Source: Paenarthrobacter nicotinovorans
GTDB lineage: Bacteria; Actinomycetota; Actinomycetes; Actinomycetales; Micrococcaceae
NCBI RefSeq assembly: GCF_007670255.1
Contig: NZ_SZVS01000006.1
Coordinates: 186,001-250,000, forward strand
Length of the DNA stretch: 64,000 bases
Direction: 5' to 3'
A program made the position numbers and the translations under genes. Below the pieces are notes generated by a model, which saw nothing but the letters and a program-made list of their open reading frames with translations, did no database searches and was not told the DNA's origin. Of this stretch, positions 41,811-50,973 are shown piece by piece; position 1 is the first letter of the stretch; every line of letters starts with the position of its first letter.

Positions 41811-43748
41811 GTGGCTAAATCGCAAACCAACCGTGTTGCCCTTCTGGGGGCCGGCCCTCGGGGCACCAGTGTCCTTGAGCGGTTGCTCGCGAACTGGGCT
41901 GCCGGGGACGCCGATGGAGCCACCCTGCACATCCATGTCGTGGATCCCTTTCCTGCAGGTTCGGGGCACGTGTGGCAGCCCGGCCAGTCCCGGCTGTACT
42001 TGATGAATACGCAGGCGTTCTACCCGACACTGATCCCCGAGGATCCCGAGCTCGCAACCCCGCTGACGGGTGGCTCCTTCGACCAGTGGCGGGAGGCCCG
42101 TCGTCGTGATGGTGCGGGCCTGGACGACCCCGAAAAAGCCGAGCTGGCCACTCTGGAATCCCACGACTTCCCCAGCCGCGCCCTGTACGGGCGCTATCTG
42201 CGCCAAACCCTGGAGGGGCTGCTGGACCGGCTGCCCGACGGCGTCGAGGTCACCTTCCATGAAACGCTCGCCATTGCTGCGCGTCCGGTTGACGGGAAGT
42301 TCGACGTCGAACTCGCCGACGGCACGACGCTCACCGTCGGTTCGGTGGTGCTGGCGTTGGGGCACATCGAATCGCGGCTCAACCCGGAGCAGAGGTCATT
42401 CAAGCGTGCGGCCGACGAGTTGGGCTTGGCGTATTTCCCGCCGGCACCGCCCGCGGATGTGGATTGGCAGGCGGTGCCTGACAGCCAACCCGTTCTTGTC
42501 CGGGGCATGGGTTTGAATTTCTTTGACGTGATGGGCCAACTGACCGAGGGTCGCGGAGGCAAGTTTGTCGAGGCAGGGGTGCCCGGAGCCGGTGTCCTGG
42601 AGTACCGGCCATCGGGCCGTGAACCCAGGATTTTCGCTGCCTCCCGCCGCGGTACGCCGTACCGGGCCAAGGCAGGGCTGGACGGCTACTACCCACGCAG
42701 CATCACCATGCGGTACCTGACAGAAGACGCGGTAGACCGGTTCCGGGCAGCAGGCATCCAGCCCGGTTTCGACCACGATCTCTGGCCGTTGCTGCACAGG
42801 GATGCGTTGTGGGCCTACTACTCAACGCTGGCCAGGTCCCAGCCCGCCGCGATCAAGGATCCGGCGCAGTTTTTGGCCGACCTGCAGGATGCGCTGCAAC
42901 CGCATGCCCACACCACGGCGCACTGGGAACACGATGTGGAGGTCCTGGTTGAAAAGCACGTGGTTGCTTCGCGCCGTTTGAATCTTCGTGGGCTCGCGGC
43001 GCCGTTGGCGGGACGGACGTTCGCATCACGGCGTGATCTGGATACCGCGATCACCGCCTACCTGGACGACGACGCCCGGCGCTCGGCTTTGGGTGAAGCC
43101 GATCCCGTGAAGATGGCCATTGGGGCACTGCACACCGGCCGGGCGATCCTCAAGACCGTTGTGGCGGACGGCGGCATCACGGACGAGTCCTGGTTGGCCG
43201 GTCTGCGCGGCTGGTTCGAATCGTTTGTCGAAGGACTGGCCAGCGGGCCGCCCGCGCTCCGCTCGGAGCAGCTCGCCGCCTTGGCGCGTGCCGGCGTCGT
43301 AAGTTTTGTCGGACCGGACCCCAAGTTCAGTGTCGATCGGAGCGCAAAGGTGTTCCGGGCGGCTTCGCCGTGGGTTCACGACGGGCCGGTGGAGGCGGAG
43401 ACCCTCATTGAGGCGATGTCGCCGGCGAACAGGGTTGGCATCAATATCTCCCCGCTGCTGGAGCAGCTCATGGCTGATGGCTTGGTGCGGACCAAGATCA
43501 TGATGAGCGTTGAGGGCACCCCCATGCAGACCACCGGCCTTGACGTTGAACCGCACCCCTACCGCCCCCTCGCGGCCAACGGATCTGTTACGGAAAACAT
43601 GTACGTGCTCGGGCTGCAGTTGTCTGCGTCGCAGTGGGGCAATGCCATCGCCGCGGAGGCCCGTCCCCGCACCGGCCCCGCCTATGCCAGCGGGCAACGA
43701 ACCCTGCGTGACGCCGATGAGATCGCCCGCAGCATTCTGGGACTCTAG
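41811..43748 (+). CDS. Large FAD/NAD(P)-binding protein (pfam13454-like)
   Basis: About 645 aa from GTG 41811, preceded by TTAGG. The N-terminus has a dinucleotide motif G-A-G-P-R-G-T-S and a P-F-P-A-G-S-G-H-V-W motif of the 'FAD-NAD(P)-binding' family; a second motif G-x-G-x-N-F is at about 230. The C-terminal third resembles the alpha-helical extension of that family. Members include lysine/ornithine-N-monooxygenase-like enzymes but most are unassigned. Not linked to a siderophore cluster here. Confidence 0.8.
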   Translation: MAKSQTNRVALLGAGPRGTSVLERLLANWAAGDADGATLHIHVVDPFPAGSGHVWQPGQSRLYLMNTQAFYPTLIPEDPELATPLTGGSFDQWREARRRDGAGLDDPEKAELATLESHDFPSRALYGRYLRQTLEGLLDRLPDGVEVTFHETLAIAARPVDGKFDVELADGTTLTVGSVVLALGHIESRLNPEQRSFKRAADELGLAYFPPAPPADVDWQAVPDSQPVLVRGMGLNFFDVMGQLTEGRGGKFVEAGVPGAGVLEYRPSGREPRIFAASRRGTPYRAKAGLDGYYPRSITMRYLTEDAVDRFRAAGIQPGFDHDLWPLLHRDALWAYYSTLARSQPAAIKDPAQFLADLQDALQPHAHTTAHWEHDVEVLVEKHVVASRRLNLRGLAAPLAGRTFASRRDLDTAITAYLDDDARRSALGEADPVKMAIGALHTGRAILKTVVADGGITDESWLAGLRGWFESFVEGLASGPPALRSEQLAALARAGVVSFVGPDPKFSVDRSAKVFRAASPWVHDGPVEAETLIEAMSPANRVGINISPLLEQLMADGLVRTKIMMSVEGTPMQTTGLDVEPHPYRPLAANGSVTENMYVLGLQLSASQWGNAIAAEARPRTGPAYASGQRTLRDADEIARSILGL

Positions 43749-43757
43749 AGCCCCGGG

Positions 43758-43801
43758 TTGCGCCGCCAGCCAGCCTTCGCTACTGTGTGAGCTGCATCAC
43801 C
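43758..43801 (+). promoter_or_regulatory. Promoter with overlapping CRP/GlxR-like site for the glycine riboswitch operon
   Basis: TTGCGC (43758-43763), 17 bases, TACTGT (43781-43786). TGTGA-6-TCACC (43786-43801) fits the CRP/GlxR consensus and would cover the -10 end and +1, a repressing position. Confidence 0.5.
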
Positions 43802-43827
43802 CGTAAGGGTGTGCGCGCTTTTGATCT

Positions 43828-44016
43828 GCGGCGGGAGAGCCCTGCCGGTACATTTCGTCAGGCGCCGTAGGAGCAAACCCTCCCCAGGAATCTCTCAGGC
43901 CCATGTACCGCCGCGGCGAGGCAACTCTGGAAAGCAGTCCGGCCACCGGACTCACCGAAGGTGCAAGCAGGCCCATGCCTGCGGAAACTCTCAGGTCTAC
44001 CTACAGAGCGGGGAGG
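43828..44016 (+). ncRNA. Tandem glycine riboswitch
   Basis: Two aptamers in series. The first has CGGGAGAGCC, GCGCCGTAGGAGCAA, CCCCAGGAATCTCTCAGG; the second has CTCTGGAAAGC, ACCGAAGGTGCAAGC, and GCGGAAACTCTCAGG closed by CAGAGCGGGG. The linker is short, as in cooperative tandem forms. A GCGGCAC/GTGCCGC hairpin (44030-44047) then sits nine bases before the GGAG of the next gene, a plausible expression platform. Confidence 0.93.
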
Positions 44017-44065
44017 AACCCGAATCAATGCGGCACCACAGTGCCGCCTGAACGACGGAGTTCCT

Positions 44066-45526
44066 TTGACGATTCATCCCACCACCGGCAACGATTCACC
44101 GCATCTCGAACGCCAACTCAGCAACCGCCACATCCAGCTCATCGCCATCGGCGGTGCCATTGGAACCGGCCTCTTCATGGGCTCGGGCAAGACCATTTCC
44201 GCAGCTGGCCCCTCCGTAATTTTCGTGTACATGATCATCGGCTTCATGCTGTTCTTCGTCATGCGCGCCATGGGCGAACTGCTCCTGAGCAACCTGAATT
44301 ACAAGTCCTTCAGCGATTTCGCCGCCGACCTCCTCGGTCCCTGGGCCGGCTTCTTCACCGGGTGGACCTACTGGTTCTGCTGGGTCATCACGGGCATCGC
44401 CGATGTCATTGCGATTGCCGGGTACTCGGAGGAGTTGTGGCCAGGGCTGCCCTTGTGGATTCCGGGTCTTATCACCATCGGCATCCTGCTGCTCCTGAAC
44501 CTGGCAACCGTGAAGGCCTTCGGCGAGACCGAATTCTGGTTCGCGCTCATTAAGATCGTGGCCATCGCCGCCCTCATTATCGTTGGCCTGTTCATGATCC
44601 TCAGCGGCTTCCAGTCAGACGCCGGACCGGCCAGCTTCAGCAACCTGTGGAACCACGGCGGTTTCTTCCCGAACGAGTTCATGGGCTTCGTTGCCGGCTT
44701 CCAGATCGCCGTCTTCGCGTTCGTGGGCATCGAGCTGGTGGGCACCACCGCGGCCGAGGCCAAGGACCCGGAGAAGAACCTGCCCAAGGCAATCAACTCC
44801 ATCCCCATCCGTGTGCTCCTTTTCTACGTAGGTGCGCTCATCATCCTCATGTCCGTCACCCCGTGGACCCAGTTCGCCGCGGGCCACAGCCCCTTCATTG
44901 CCATGTTCTCCCTGGCAGGCCTCGGCGCCGCCGCCACGATCGTGAACCTGGTGGTTTTGAGCTCGGCGATGTCCTCGGCCAACTCCGGCATCTACTCCAC
45001 CTCCCGCATGGTGTACGGCCTGGCCCAGGAAGGCGACGCGCCCGCTGTCTTCAGCGCCCTGTCCGGACGCAAAGTACCCCGCAACGCCCTGTTCCTTTCC
45101 TGCGTCCTGTTGCTGTCCGGCGTCGTCCTCATGTACGCCGGGCAGGACGTCGGCAAGGCATTCGACATGGTCACCACCGTTTCGGCTGTCTGTTTCGTGT
45201 TCGTGTGGTCGATCATCCTGGCCAGCTACCTGGCCTTCAGGAAGCGCCGTCCCCACCTGCACGATTCCTCGGCTTTCAAGATGCCGGGCGGGGTGGTGAT
45301 GGTGTGGGTGGTGTTCGCCTTCTTCGCATTCATCCTCTGGGCGCTGACCACCCAGCCGGACACGCTCATGGCGCTGCTGGTCACTCCGGTGTGGTTCCTC
45401 GCCCTTGGCGTGGCCTGGGCGGTCCTTCGCAAACGGCCCACCCACCTGGCCCGTTACGAGCACTTCAAGGCTGAGCTGCAGAAGGACGCTGAGCGGGTGA
45501 ACGAACCCGAATCCGTCCGCAGCTGA
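44066..45526 (+). CDS. cycA: Amino acid permease, CycA-type (D-Ser/D-Ala/Gly transporter)
   Basis: From TTG 44066, five bases after GGAG, 486 aa; longer starts would enter the riboswitch. N-terminus L-x-R-x-L-x-N-R-H-I-Q-L-I-A-I-G-G-A-I-G-T-G-L-F-type AAT-family motif, twelve helices, E-L-V-G-T-T-A-A-E in the sixth. The riboswitch above indicates glycine-linked control. Import of Gly, D-Ala and D-Ser, as in E. coli CycA, is the likely role. A large terminator follows. Confidence 0.92.
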   Translation: MTIHPTTGNDSPHLERQLSNRHIQLIAIGGAIGTGLFMGSGKTISAAGPSVIFVYMIIGFMLFFVMRAMGELLLSNLNYKSFSDFAADLLGPWAGFFTGWTYWFCWVITGIADVIAIAGYSEELWPGLPLWIPGLITIGILLLLNLATVKAFGETEFWFALIKIVAIAALIIVGLFMILSGFQSDAGPASFSNLWNHGGFFPNEFMGFVAGFQIAVFAFVGIELVGTTAAEAKDPEKNLPKAINSIPIRVLLFYVGALIILMSVTPWTQFAAGHSPFIAMFSLAGLGAAATIVNLVVLSSAMSSANSGIYSTSRMVYGLAQEGDAPAVFSALSGRKVPRNALFLSCVLLLSGVVLMYAGQDVGKAFDMVTTVSAVCFVFVWSIILASYLAFRKRRPHLHDSSAFKMPGGVVMVWVVFAFFAFILWALTTQPDTLMALLVTPVWFLALGVAWAVLRKRPTHLARYEHFKAELQKDAERVNEPESVRS

Positions 45527-45535
45527 CACCCAAGC

Positions 45536-45582
45536 AAAGAGCCAGGCTCCTCGATGGTTGAGGAGCCTGGCTCTTTGGTTTT
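45536..45582. terminator. Bidirectional rho-independent terminator between cycA and the nuclease gene
   Basis: GAGCCAGGCTCCTC pairs perfectly with GAGGAGCCTGGCTC around a seven-base loop, with A-rich and T-rich flanks. It serves two convergent genes. Confidence 0.85.
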
Positions 45583-45592
45583 CAGGGGAGGT

Positions 45593-48500
45593 TCAGCCCC
45601 TCAGGCACTTCTGGTACTCCAGCCATGCGAAGGCATAACGGAGCCAGCCCACGATGTCGTACCACTTGGACGGCTTGGTTGGCTCGGTGCACTGCGGTGG
45701 CTGGGGCCCGCTTGCAGCCACCTTAACCAGCGCCTTGACCGTGGTTCCACTTTCGACGGCGGTCAGCACCACGGTGCCGGTTCCTGCGGCGGCCGCTGCG
45801 GGAACCTTGAGGTTCACTGTGGCGGAGCCGGCTGCAACGGGCACGTCGCCGAGCACCAGCGAGGCGCCCTTGGCGTCGGTAAAGACTGCCTTCAGCGTCT
45901 TGTTGGCCGGGCTGCCGATCGATGTCAGGTCCAGTTTGGACACTGCCAGGGTGATCGGGTCGCCAGCTTTGACCTCGGCGGCGGTGGTGTTGGCGACAGC
46001 GACGGAGCGGCGGGCAAAGTCAGGCGACACCGGGTTGTGTCCCTGCAGGTACTTGATCCAGGCATCCCTGTCCACCAGGCCGGTGTCCTTCGTGTTGCTG
46101 CCTTCCTTGAAGACCCGGAAGTTGTCACCGCCGGTTGCAAGGAAGCTGAAGGTGCCGATCCTGTACTGCTTGGCAGGGTCAATGACCGCGCCATCGACCC
46201 AGATGCCTGTGACGCGGTCGCCTGCGGCGCGGGCGGCGTCGTAGGTGTAGTTGACGTTCTTGGACAGGCCCAGCTGCTGGTACGGGCGGCTGGGCACCGT
46301 TCCGTCCGGGTTGGTCTGCCACTGCTGCTCCAGGAGAGTCTTGAACTGCGTACCTGTCAGCGACGTGGTCCACAGATTGTTCACGAACGGCAGTACGGCG
46401 TTGGCTTCTGCGTAGGTGATGGTGCCGTCCGGCGCGTAGTAGAGCTCGTTGCGCAGGCCGCCAGGATTCACGACGCCGATCTCCGCCGCGCCCAGTTCCG
46501 GCGCCTTGAGCGTATCCACCAGGGAGTCCGCCACCAGGTTGCCCAGCGTCGATTCGCTCGCGCGATCGTCACGCTTGGGGGCGCCGCCTGCCGGGTCGGG
46601 AGTGAAGGCGGTGGTGATATCGGCCGTTACCGCACCGACCGGCTGGTTTCCAATTTCTGCGGCATTGGCCAGGGCCTTATCCACGATCGTTTTGACTGTG
46701 GCAACGCGCGGATAGGCGGCTACCAGGCTTGCGGCAGTGTCTGTGGTGCGGTCCACGACGGCTGCTTTGTAGGCCGTCACGGACTTGGAGGCAGTATCCA
46801 CCGTGAGCGTCACACTGCCTACGTTCTCGCCGTAGTTGCCGGTCTGCATGATGGGTCGGGTTTTGCCTGTGGGCTGGCCGTTGGAGTCCAGGATGGGTGC
46901 ATCCCAGGCGTATTCCTTGTGGGTGTGGCCGGTGAAGATCGCAGCGACGTCCGGGGTGGTTTCGTTGACCAACTTGGCGAACGGGCCACCTGCCGCCACT
47001 TCCTGTTCCAGCGTTGCGCCCTCGGGTGTTCCGGATGCCGCGCCGTCGTGGTTCTCCACGATGATCAGGTCAGCTGCGTTGTCGGCCTTGATCTTGGCGG
47101 CAACGCGGTTGATGGCTTCCACGGGGTCCCCGAATTCCAGGTCGGCGATACCTGCCGGGGTCACCAGGGTTGGCACCTCCTGGGTGACTGTGCCGATGAC
47201 GGCGACCCGCATGCCTTTCATGTCCAGGACTTTGTACTCCGGCAGGACCGGGGTGGTGGTGCCCTTCTGGTAGACGTTGGCGCCCAGGTAGGCGAACTTC
47301 GCGTTGGCACCTCCTGCAATGACGCGGTCGCGCAGGTCCGGCCAGCCGCCGTCGAACTCGTGGTTGCCTACTGCCGAAGCCTGCAGTTCCAGGGCATTCA
47401 GGACGTCAATGGTGGGCTGGTCCTTCGCTACCGAAGACGCGAAGAGGGAAGCGCCGATGTTGTCGCCGGCCGAGATGAACGCCGTGGCGCCCGGGGCGGC
47501 CGCCGCACGGAGCTTCTCCACAGTGCCCGCGAAGAGCACCGTGTTGTTGTCGATGCGGCCGTGGAAATCGTTGATGCCCAGGAACTGCAGGTCGACTGTG
47601 GCCGGTGCGTCCGGGGCAAGGTTCAGGCCGACCACCACGGGGTCGTGGTCGCTGGCCCGGAATTCGTCCGCAGCGTAGTAGTTGGTCACGTTGTTGTTGT
47701 ACCGGCTGTACTCCAGTGCCACGGATTCCACGGAGTTGATGTTCCAGATGTCGGTTCCGGTGACTTTTTGAGCCGCCGCGGGGGAGGCCAGGATGTGGTC
47801 CAAGGAACCGACCATTCCACCGAACAGGTAGGAGTGCTTGCCGGTGCCAACCTCAAGGTCGGTATAGCCGGCGCCGGTCAGGACGTTGATGGGATCTTCC
47901 TTGCCGTAGGCGTTGAAGTCGCCGATCAGGAACACCTTGTCGGTTCCCTTGGAGGCCTGCAGATCCTGCGAGAAGGCCAGCAGGGACTGGGCCTGCTTGG
48001 TCCGGGCAATATTGGAGGCGCCCTGGCCCTTGTCGGTATCGTCCGGGGTGGCTGCTGAGCCCTTGGACTTGAAGTGGTTCACGATCGCGATGAACTTCTT
48101 GTCATCGGCTCCGCCAACTGGCTTGAACACCTGCGCCAGCGGCTTGCGTGCACTCGCGAATGCCACGGTGTCGTTGTGGATGATGGATTCGCCCACCGGT
48201 TCCGCCGTTGCCTTCTTGAAGATGAATGCCGTGCGGATCATGTCCTCGTCGGTCAACGGGGGAGCGTTCGCAGGAGTGCGGACGTAGTCCCAGACGCCCG
48301 GGGTCTTGACGTTGAGGGCGTCCACCAGCTTGGACAGTGCGTCATCACGGTTCCTGCCGAACTGTGCCGAGTTCTCGATCTCTTCGAGGGACACGACATC
48401 GGCGCCGGACTTGGTGATGGCCGCTACGATCTTGGCCTGCTGGCGTTCGAAATTCTCCGCGTTGGCGGCACCGCGGGCGTTGCAGCCTTCCTTGACGGTG

Positions 48501-50125
48501 ATCGGGTTGCCGTCCCGGTCGGTGTAGAAGACGCAACCGCTCAGCTGGTCGCCGGTGGTGGGGAAGTAGTTGAGCACGTTGAAGGAGGCCAGCTTGAGGC
48601 TTCCCCCAACGTCTGCCGGGCCCTCGGGCCGCGACGCGGTAAAGGTCGCAGGCTGGACGGAGTCGGCGTTGGCCGGGGTGAGCGCGGTCAGGGGTTGGAA
48701 TTTCCAGGAGTTGTTGCCGTAGCCCAGGATCACGTCGGTCTTGAACGTGGCGGGTGAACCCACACGGACAGGATCGGAGGTTGTAAGGTACGGGAGCTGC
48801 TGGGCCTTGGTGGTGGCGTCCTTGAGGAAGTTCGTGGAGGCACCGTCGTCGAGCTTGATGGCCCGGAGCGCATTGTCAGCCACCACCGCCGCATACTCCG
48901 GCGAACCGTAGCTGGCTACCGCCGTCGGCTGCACCAAAGGCGAGGTGCCTGCAGCGAGGCCGATTTCGCCATACTGGTTCAGCGAATAGTTGTCCGTGAC
49001 GGTGAAGTCGCCCTGCGGCGCAATCAGCATGCCTTCCAGGCTCTCGCGGGCCGCTTCATTGGCCGGGAGCGCGAACGGCGTGGATTTGACCTCGGGTGCG
49101 GCCTCCGTGAGCTTCTTGAGGCCCGCGGCCTCGACCGTGAGCTGGGTCTGGTTGGCAAACTCACTGACCACGCCGGTCAGTTCAAGGTAGTCGCCCGGCT
49201 GGACCGTCGCCGTCGTCGTGGGTGAGTAGACGAACAAAGCGTCCGACGCCGTCCTGGCCGCCCCGCCGTTGTCGCCACCGGTTCCCGGGGTTTGGACGTA
49301 ATAGCCGTTGAATCCGCCGGTGGCGTAGACGGCGGTCACCTTGCCGCGCGTCGTCACGGTGCTGCCAACGAAAGGACTGGCTGCGCCGGTGCCCTGGATC
49401 TCGGCGATGGACTTGGTGCCAGGCTCAGGCTGTGGATCCGGGGGCGTCCCGCCTCCGCCCGACGCCGTCGGCGTGATGGAAGCGTTGAGGCTGAAGTCAG
49501 CTGCGTTGGAGTCTGTGTCCACCCCGTTGGTGCGGTTGAGGCTGCGGACATCCGTGTTGCTGGACGGTCCTGTTGCGGCCGCCGTCTCAAAGGTGTTGGA
49601 ACTGCCATAGCCCAGGAGGTCCGCAACGGCCGCGTTGCCGGTCACGGAGCCGGCAGGCAGGGATGAGACCGCGGTGGCCTGCTTGGCGAGGATGAGTGTT
49701 CCTGCCGTGCCGCTGGGGTTCAGCGTGCCGGTGGCCTGGACATCCGCAATGGGAAGCGCAGGGGCCGTGGAGGTGCCGCTGTTCGTGGCGCCCTGGATCA
49801 GGTAGTAGCCCTTGGCCGGAATGCTGCCGGTCAGGGGAGTGATGCCGGTAGGGGCTGCGGCACTGGTGGCTGAACGGTACTGCAGTGACCAACCGGCCAG
49901 GCTGACTGCTGCGTCAGAGGAGTTGTAGAGCTCCACGAACTTGTTCTTGAACGCTGCCCCGCTGCTGCCGCCGCTGAGATAGGCCTCGTTGATCACCACC
50001 GGCGAGGTGCCGCTGGGTGCGGCTGGATCGTCCGCCGCGAAGGCGGGTGCCGCCGTCAGCGGGGCCGCAAGCAACCCGACTGACAGGAATGTTCCCGCCG
50101 CTGTTTTCCAATGGTTTTGGTGCAT
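45593..50125 (-). CDS. Secreted multidomain nuclease and 5'-nucleotidase
   Basis: A 1510-aa protein. Signal peptide 1-31 (cleavage at A-F-A-A). Lamin-tail domain about 42-160; an OB-fold YhcR-like domain about 238-335; ExeM/NucH-type endonuclease/exonuclease/phosphatase domain about 490-840 with L-E-E-I-E-N and G-D-F-N-A (about 735) and S-D-H-D-P-V; then a metallophosphatase (D-F-H-G-R about 853, G-D-N about 887, G-N-H-E-F about 918, G-H-T-H about 1063) and a UshA-like nucleotidase C-domain. After an Ig-like part the end is a Cys-containing tail (C-T-E-P... W-L-E-Y-Q-K-C). No LPxTG anchor is present, so release is likely. It fits scavenging of extracellular DNA for phosphate and nucleosides. 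Confidence 0.93.
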   Translation of the reverse strand: MHQNHWKTAAGTFLSVGLLAAPLTAAPAFAADDPAAPSGTSPVVINEAYLSGGSSGAAFKNKFVELYNSSDAAVSLAGWSLQYRSATSAAAPTGITPLTGSIPAKGYYLIQGATNSGTSTAPALPIADVQATGTLNPSGTAGTLILAKQATAVSSLPAGSVTGNAAVADLLGYGSSNTFETAAATGPSSNTDVRSLNRTNGVDTDSNAADFSLNASITPTASGGGGTPPDPQPEPGTKSIAEIQGTGAASPFVGSTVTTRGKVTAVYATGGFNGYYVQTPGTGGDNGGAARTASDALFVYSPTTTATVQPGDYLELTGVVSEFANQTQLTVEAAGLKKLTEAAPEVKSTPFALPANEAARESLEGMLIAPQGDFTVTDNYSLNQYGEIGLAAGTSPLVQPTAVASYGSPEYAAVVADNALRAIKLDDGASTNFLKDATTKAQQLPYLTTSDPVRVGSPATFKTDVILGYGNNSWKFQPLTALTPANADSVQPATFTASRPEGPADVGGSLKLASFNVLNYFPTTGDQLSGCVFYTDRDGNPITVKEGCNARGAANAENFERQQAKIVAAITKSGADVVSLEEIENSAQFGRNRDDALSKLVDALNVKTPGVWDYVRTPANAPPLTDEDMIRTAFIFKKATAEPVGESIIHNDTVAFASARKPLAQVFKPVGGADDKKFIAIVNHFKSKGSAATPDDTDKGQGASNIARTKQAQSLLAFSQDLQASKGTDKVFLIGDFNAYGKEDPINVLTGAGYTDLEVGTGKHSYLFGGMVGSLDHILASPAAAQKVTGTDIWNINSVESVALEYSRYNNNVTNYYAADEFRASDHDPVVVGLNLAPDAPATVDLQFLGINDFHGRIDNNTVLFAGTVEKLRAAAAPGATAFISAGDNIGASLFASSVAKDQPTIDVLNALELQASAVGNHEFDGGWPDLRDRVIAGGANAKFAYLGANVYQKGTTTPVLPEYKVLDMKGMRVAVIGTVTQEVPTLVTPAGIADLEFGDPVEAINRVAAKIKADNAADLIIVENHDGAASGTPEGATLEQEVAAGGPFAKLVNETTPDVAAIFTGHTHKEYAWDAPILDSNGQPTGKTRPIMQTGNYGENVGSVTLTVDTASKSVTAYKAAVVDRTTDTAASLVAAYPRVATVKTIVDKALANAAEIGNQPVGAVTADITTAFTPDPAGGAPKRDDRASESTLGNLVADSLVDTLKAPELGAAEIGVVNPGGLRNELYYAPDGTITYAEANAVLPFVNNLWTTSLTGTQFKTLLEQQWQTNPDGTVPSRPYQQLGLSKNVNYTYDAARAAGDRVTGIWVDGAVIDPAKQYRIGTFSFLATGGDNFRVFKEGSNTKDTGLVDRDAWIKYLQGHNPVSPDFARRSVAVANTTAAEVKAGDPITLAVSKLDLTSIGSPANKTLKAVFTDAKGASLVLGDVPVAAGSATVNLKVPAAAAAGTGTVVLTAVESGTTVKALVKVAASGPQPPQCTEPTKPSKWYDIVGWLRYAFAWLEYQKCLRG

Positions 50126-50275
50126 CCGCTCTAACTTTCATGAGGGAGCCCTGTGGGGCCCTGTGGACGACGCCCACCGTCTTGTGAAGTGGGCGATATG
50201 CCCGGAAGTTACTCCGGGGTAAAGCTGCCTCGGGCATAGCTGAACACGAACGGATGAATGGGAAGTGGCCCCCGG

Positions 50276-50299
50276 GTGGCCGGTTGGAGTGCCGGCCAC
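50276..50299. terminator. GTGGCCGG/CCGGCCAC hairpin after the lipoprotein gene
   Basis: A perfect 8-bp stem with an eight-base loop lies just past the stop of the lipoprotein gene, without a T-run. Possible terminator. Confidence 0.45.
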
Positions 50300-50307
50300 A
50301 ACGGGTC

Positions 50308-50799
50308 CTACTTGGCGGCGCCCTTGAGGGTGCCGGTGGTTGCGGCCCCGGCAGCGGCGCCGATCAGGCAGACAATCTCACGATCGCCGGTCTTCCAGGA
50401 ATCGCTGGTGGGGTGGAGGAAAGTCACGTCGAGGGCGGACTCTTCGAAGGGCACTCCGACGAACGAGGCAAACTGCGCGCCACAGAACTCTTCTGCTTTG
50501 GTTCCCACCTCGGTGGTCCCGGGGAACGTGGAAGTGTCGAGCTTGGTAACGGCGTAGGCCTCAAGGTCGTGGCTCTGATCGCACGGAATGATGGTGACGT
50601 CCACAACTTCCTCGGTATCAGGGTTGGCGATGCAGTCACCCAGTTTCACTTTGAAGGCGTCAGCTTTGGACGATTCCGTCGGTTTGCCGGATTCATCCCG
50701 CTTGGCATCCCCACTGCTGATGAGCGAGCATCCCGCCAGCGCCAGCGATGCCATGGTCAATACGGCAGCAGCCCTGAAGGTCTTTGAAAGGTGGAGCAT
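50308..50799 (-). CDS. Septum-formation-family lipoprotein
   Basis: From ATG 50799 (163 aa), five bases after GAGGA; an ATG four codons upstream lacks a site. Lipobox L-A-L-A-G-C with Cys about 24. The C-terminal part has V-x-L-G-D-C-I and C-x-x-S-H-x-x-E, the pattern of pfam13845 ('septum formation'), with four cysteines that likely form two disulfides outside the cell. Actual role unclear. Confidence 0.8.
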   Translation of the reverse strand: MLHLSKTFRAAAVLTMASLALAGCSLISSGDAKRDESGKPTESSKADAFKVKLGDCIANPDTEEVVDVTIIPCDQSHDLEAYAVTKLDTSTFPGTTEVGTKAEEFCGAQFASFVGVPFEESALDVTFLHPTSDSWKTGDREIVCLIGAAAGAATTGTLKGAAK

Positions 50800-50917
50800 T
50801 CTGGTCCTCATTCCAGGAGGAACACAGGATTCCTGTGGAACGGCCTGTGGTCAGCGATGAGGGACCCAACAAGGTTTTCCCACGCCGGTCGATCCCCCAA
50901 GGCCGACGATGAGAGGC

Positions 50918-50957
50918 TCCGGCCGGCCGCCCCTGGGTAGGGGGCAGCCTGGCCGGA
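50918..50957 (-). terminator. Hairpin downstream of the VOC gene
   Basis: CCGGCC and GGCCGG with an inner CCCCT/AGGGG stem lie just past the VOC gene. Imperfect; probable terminator of the minus-strand gene. Confidence 0.4.
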
Positions 50958-50973
50958 CCCGAATTTTCATAGT

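Noticed and set aside
43961..44065. Upstream extension of the cycA frame
   Set aside because: It runs through the second glycine aptamer; the TTG at 44066 with GGAG five bases upstream is the supported start.
45554..48058. An 834-codon plus-strand frame inside the nuclease/nucleotidase region
   Set aside because: Antisense shadow; the minus-strand frame has intact catalytic motifs throughout.
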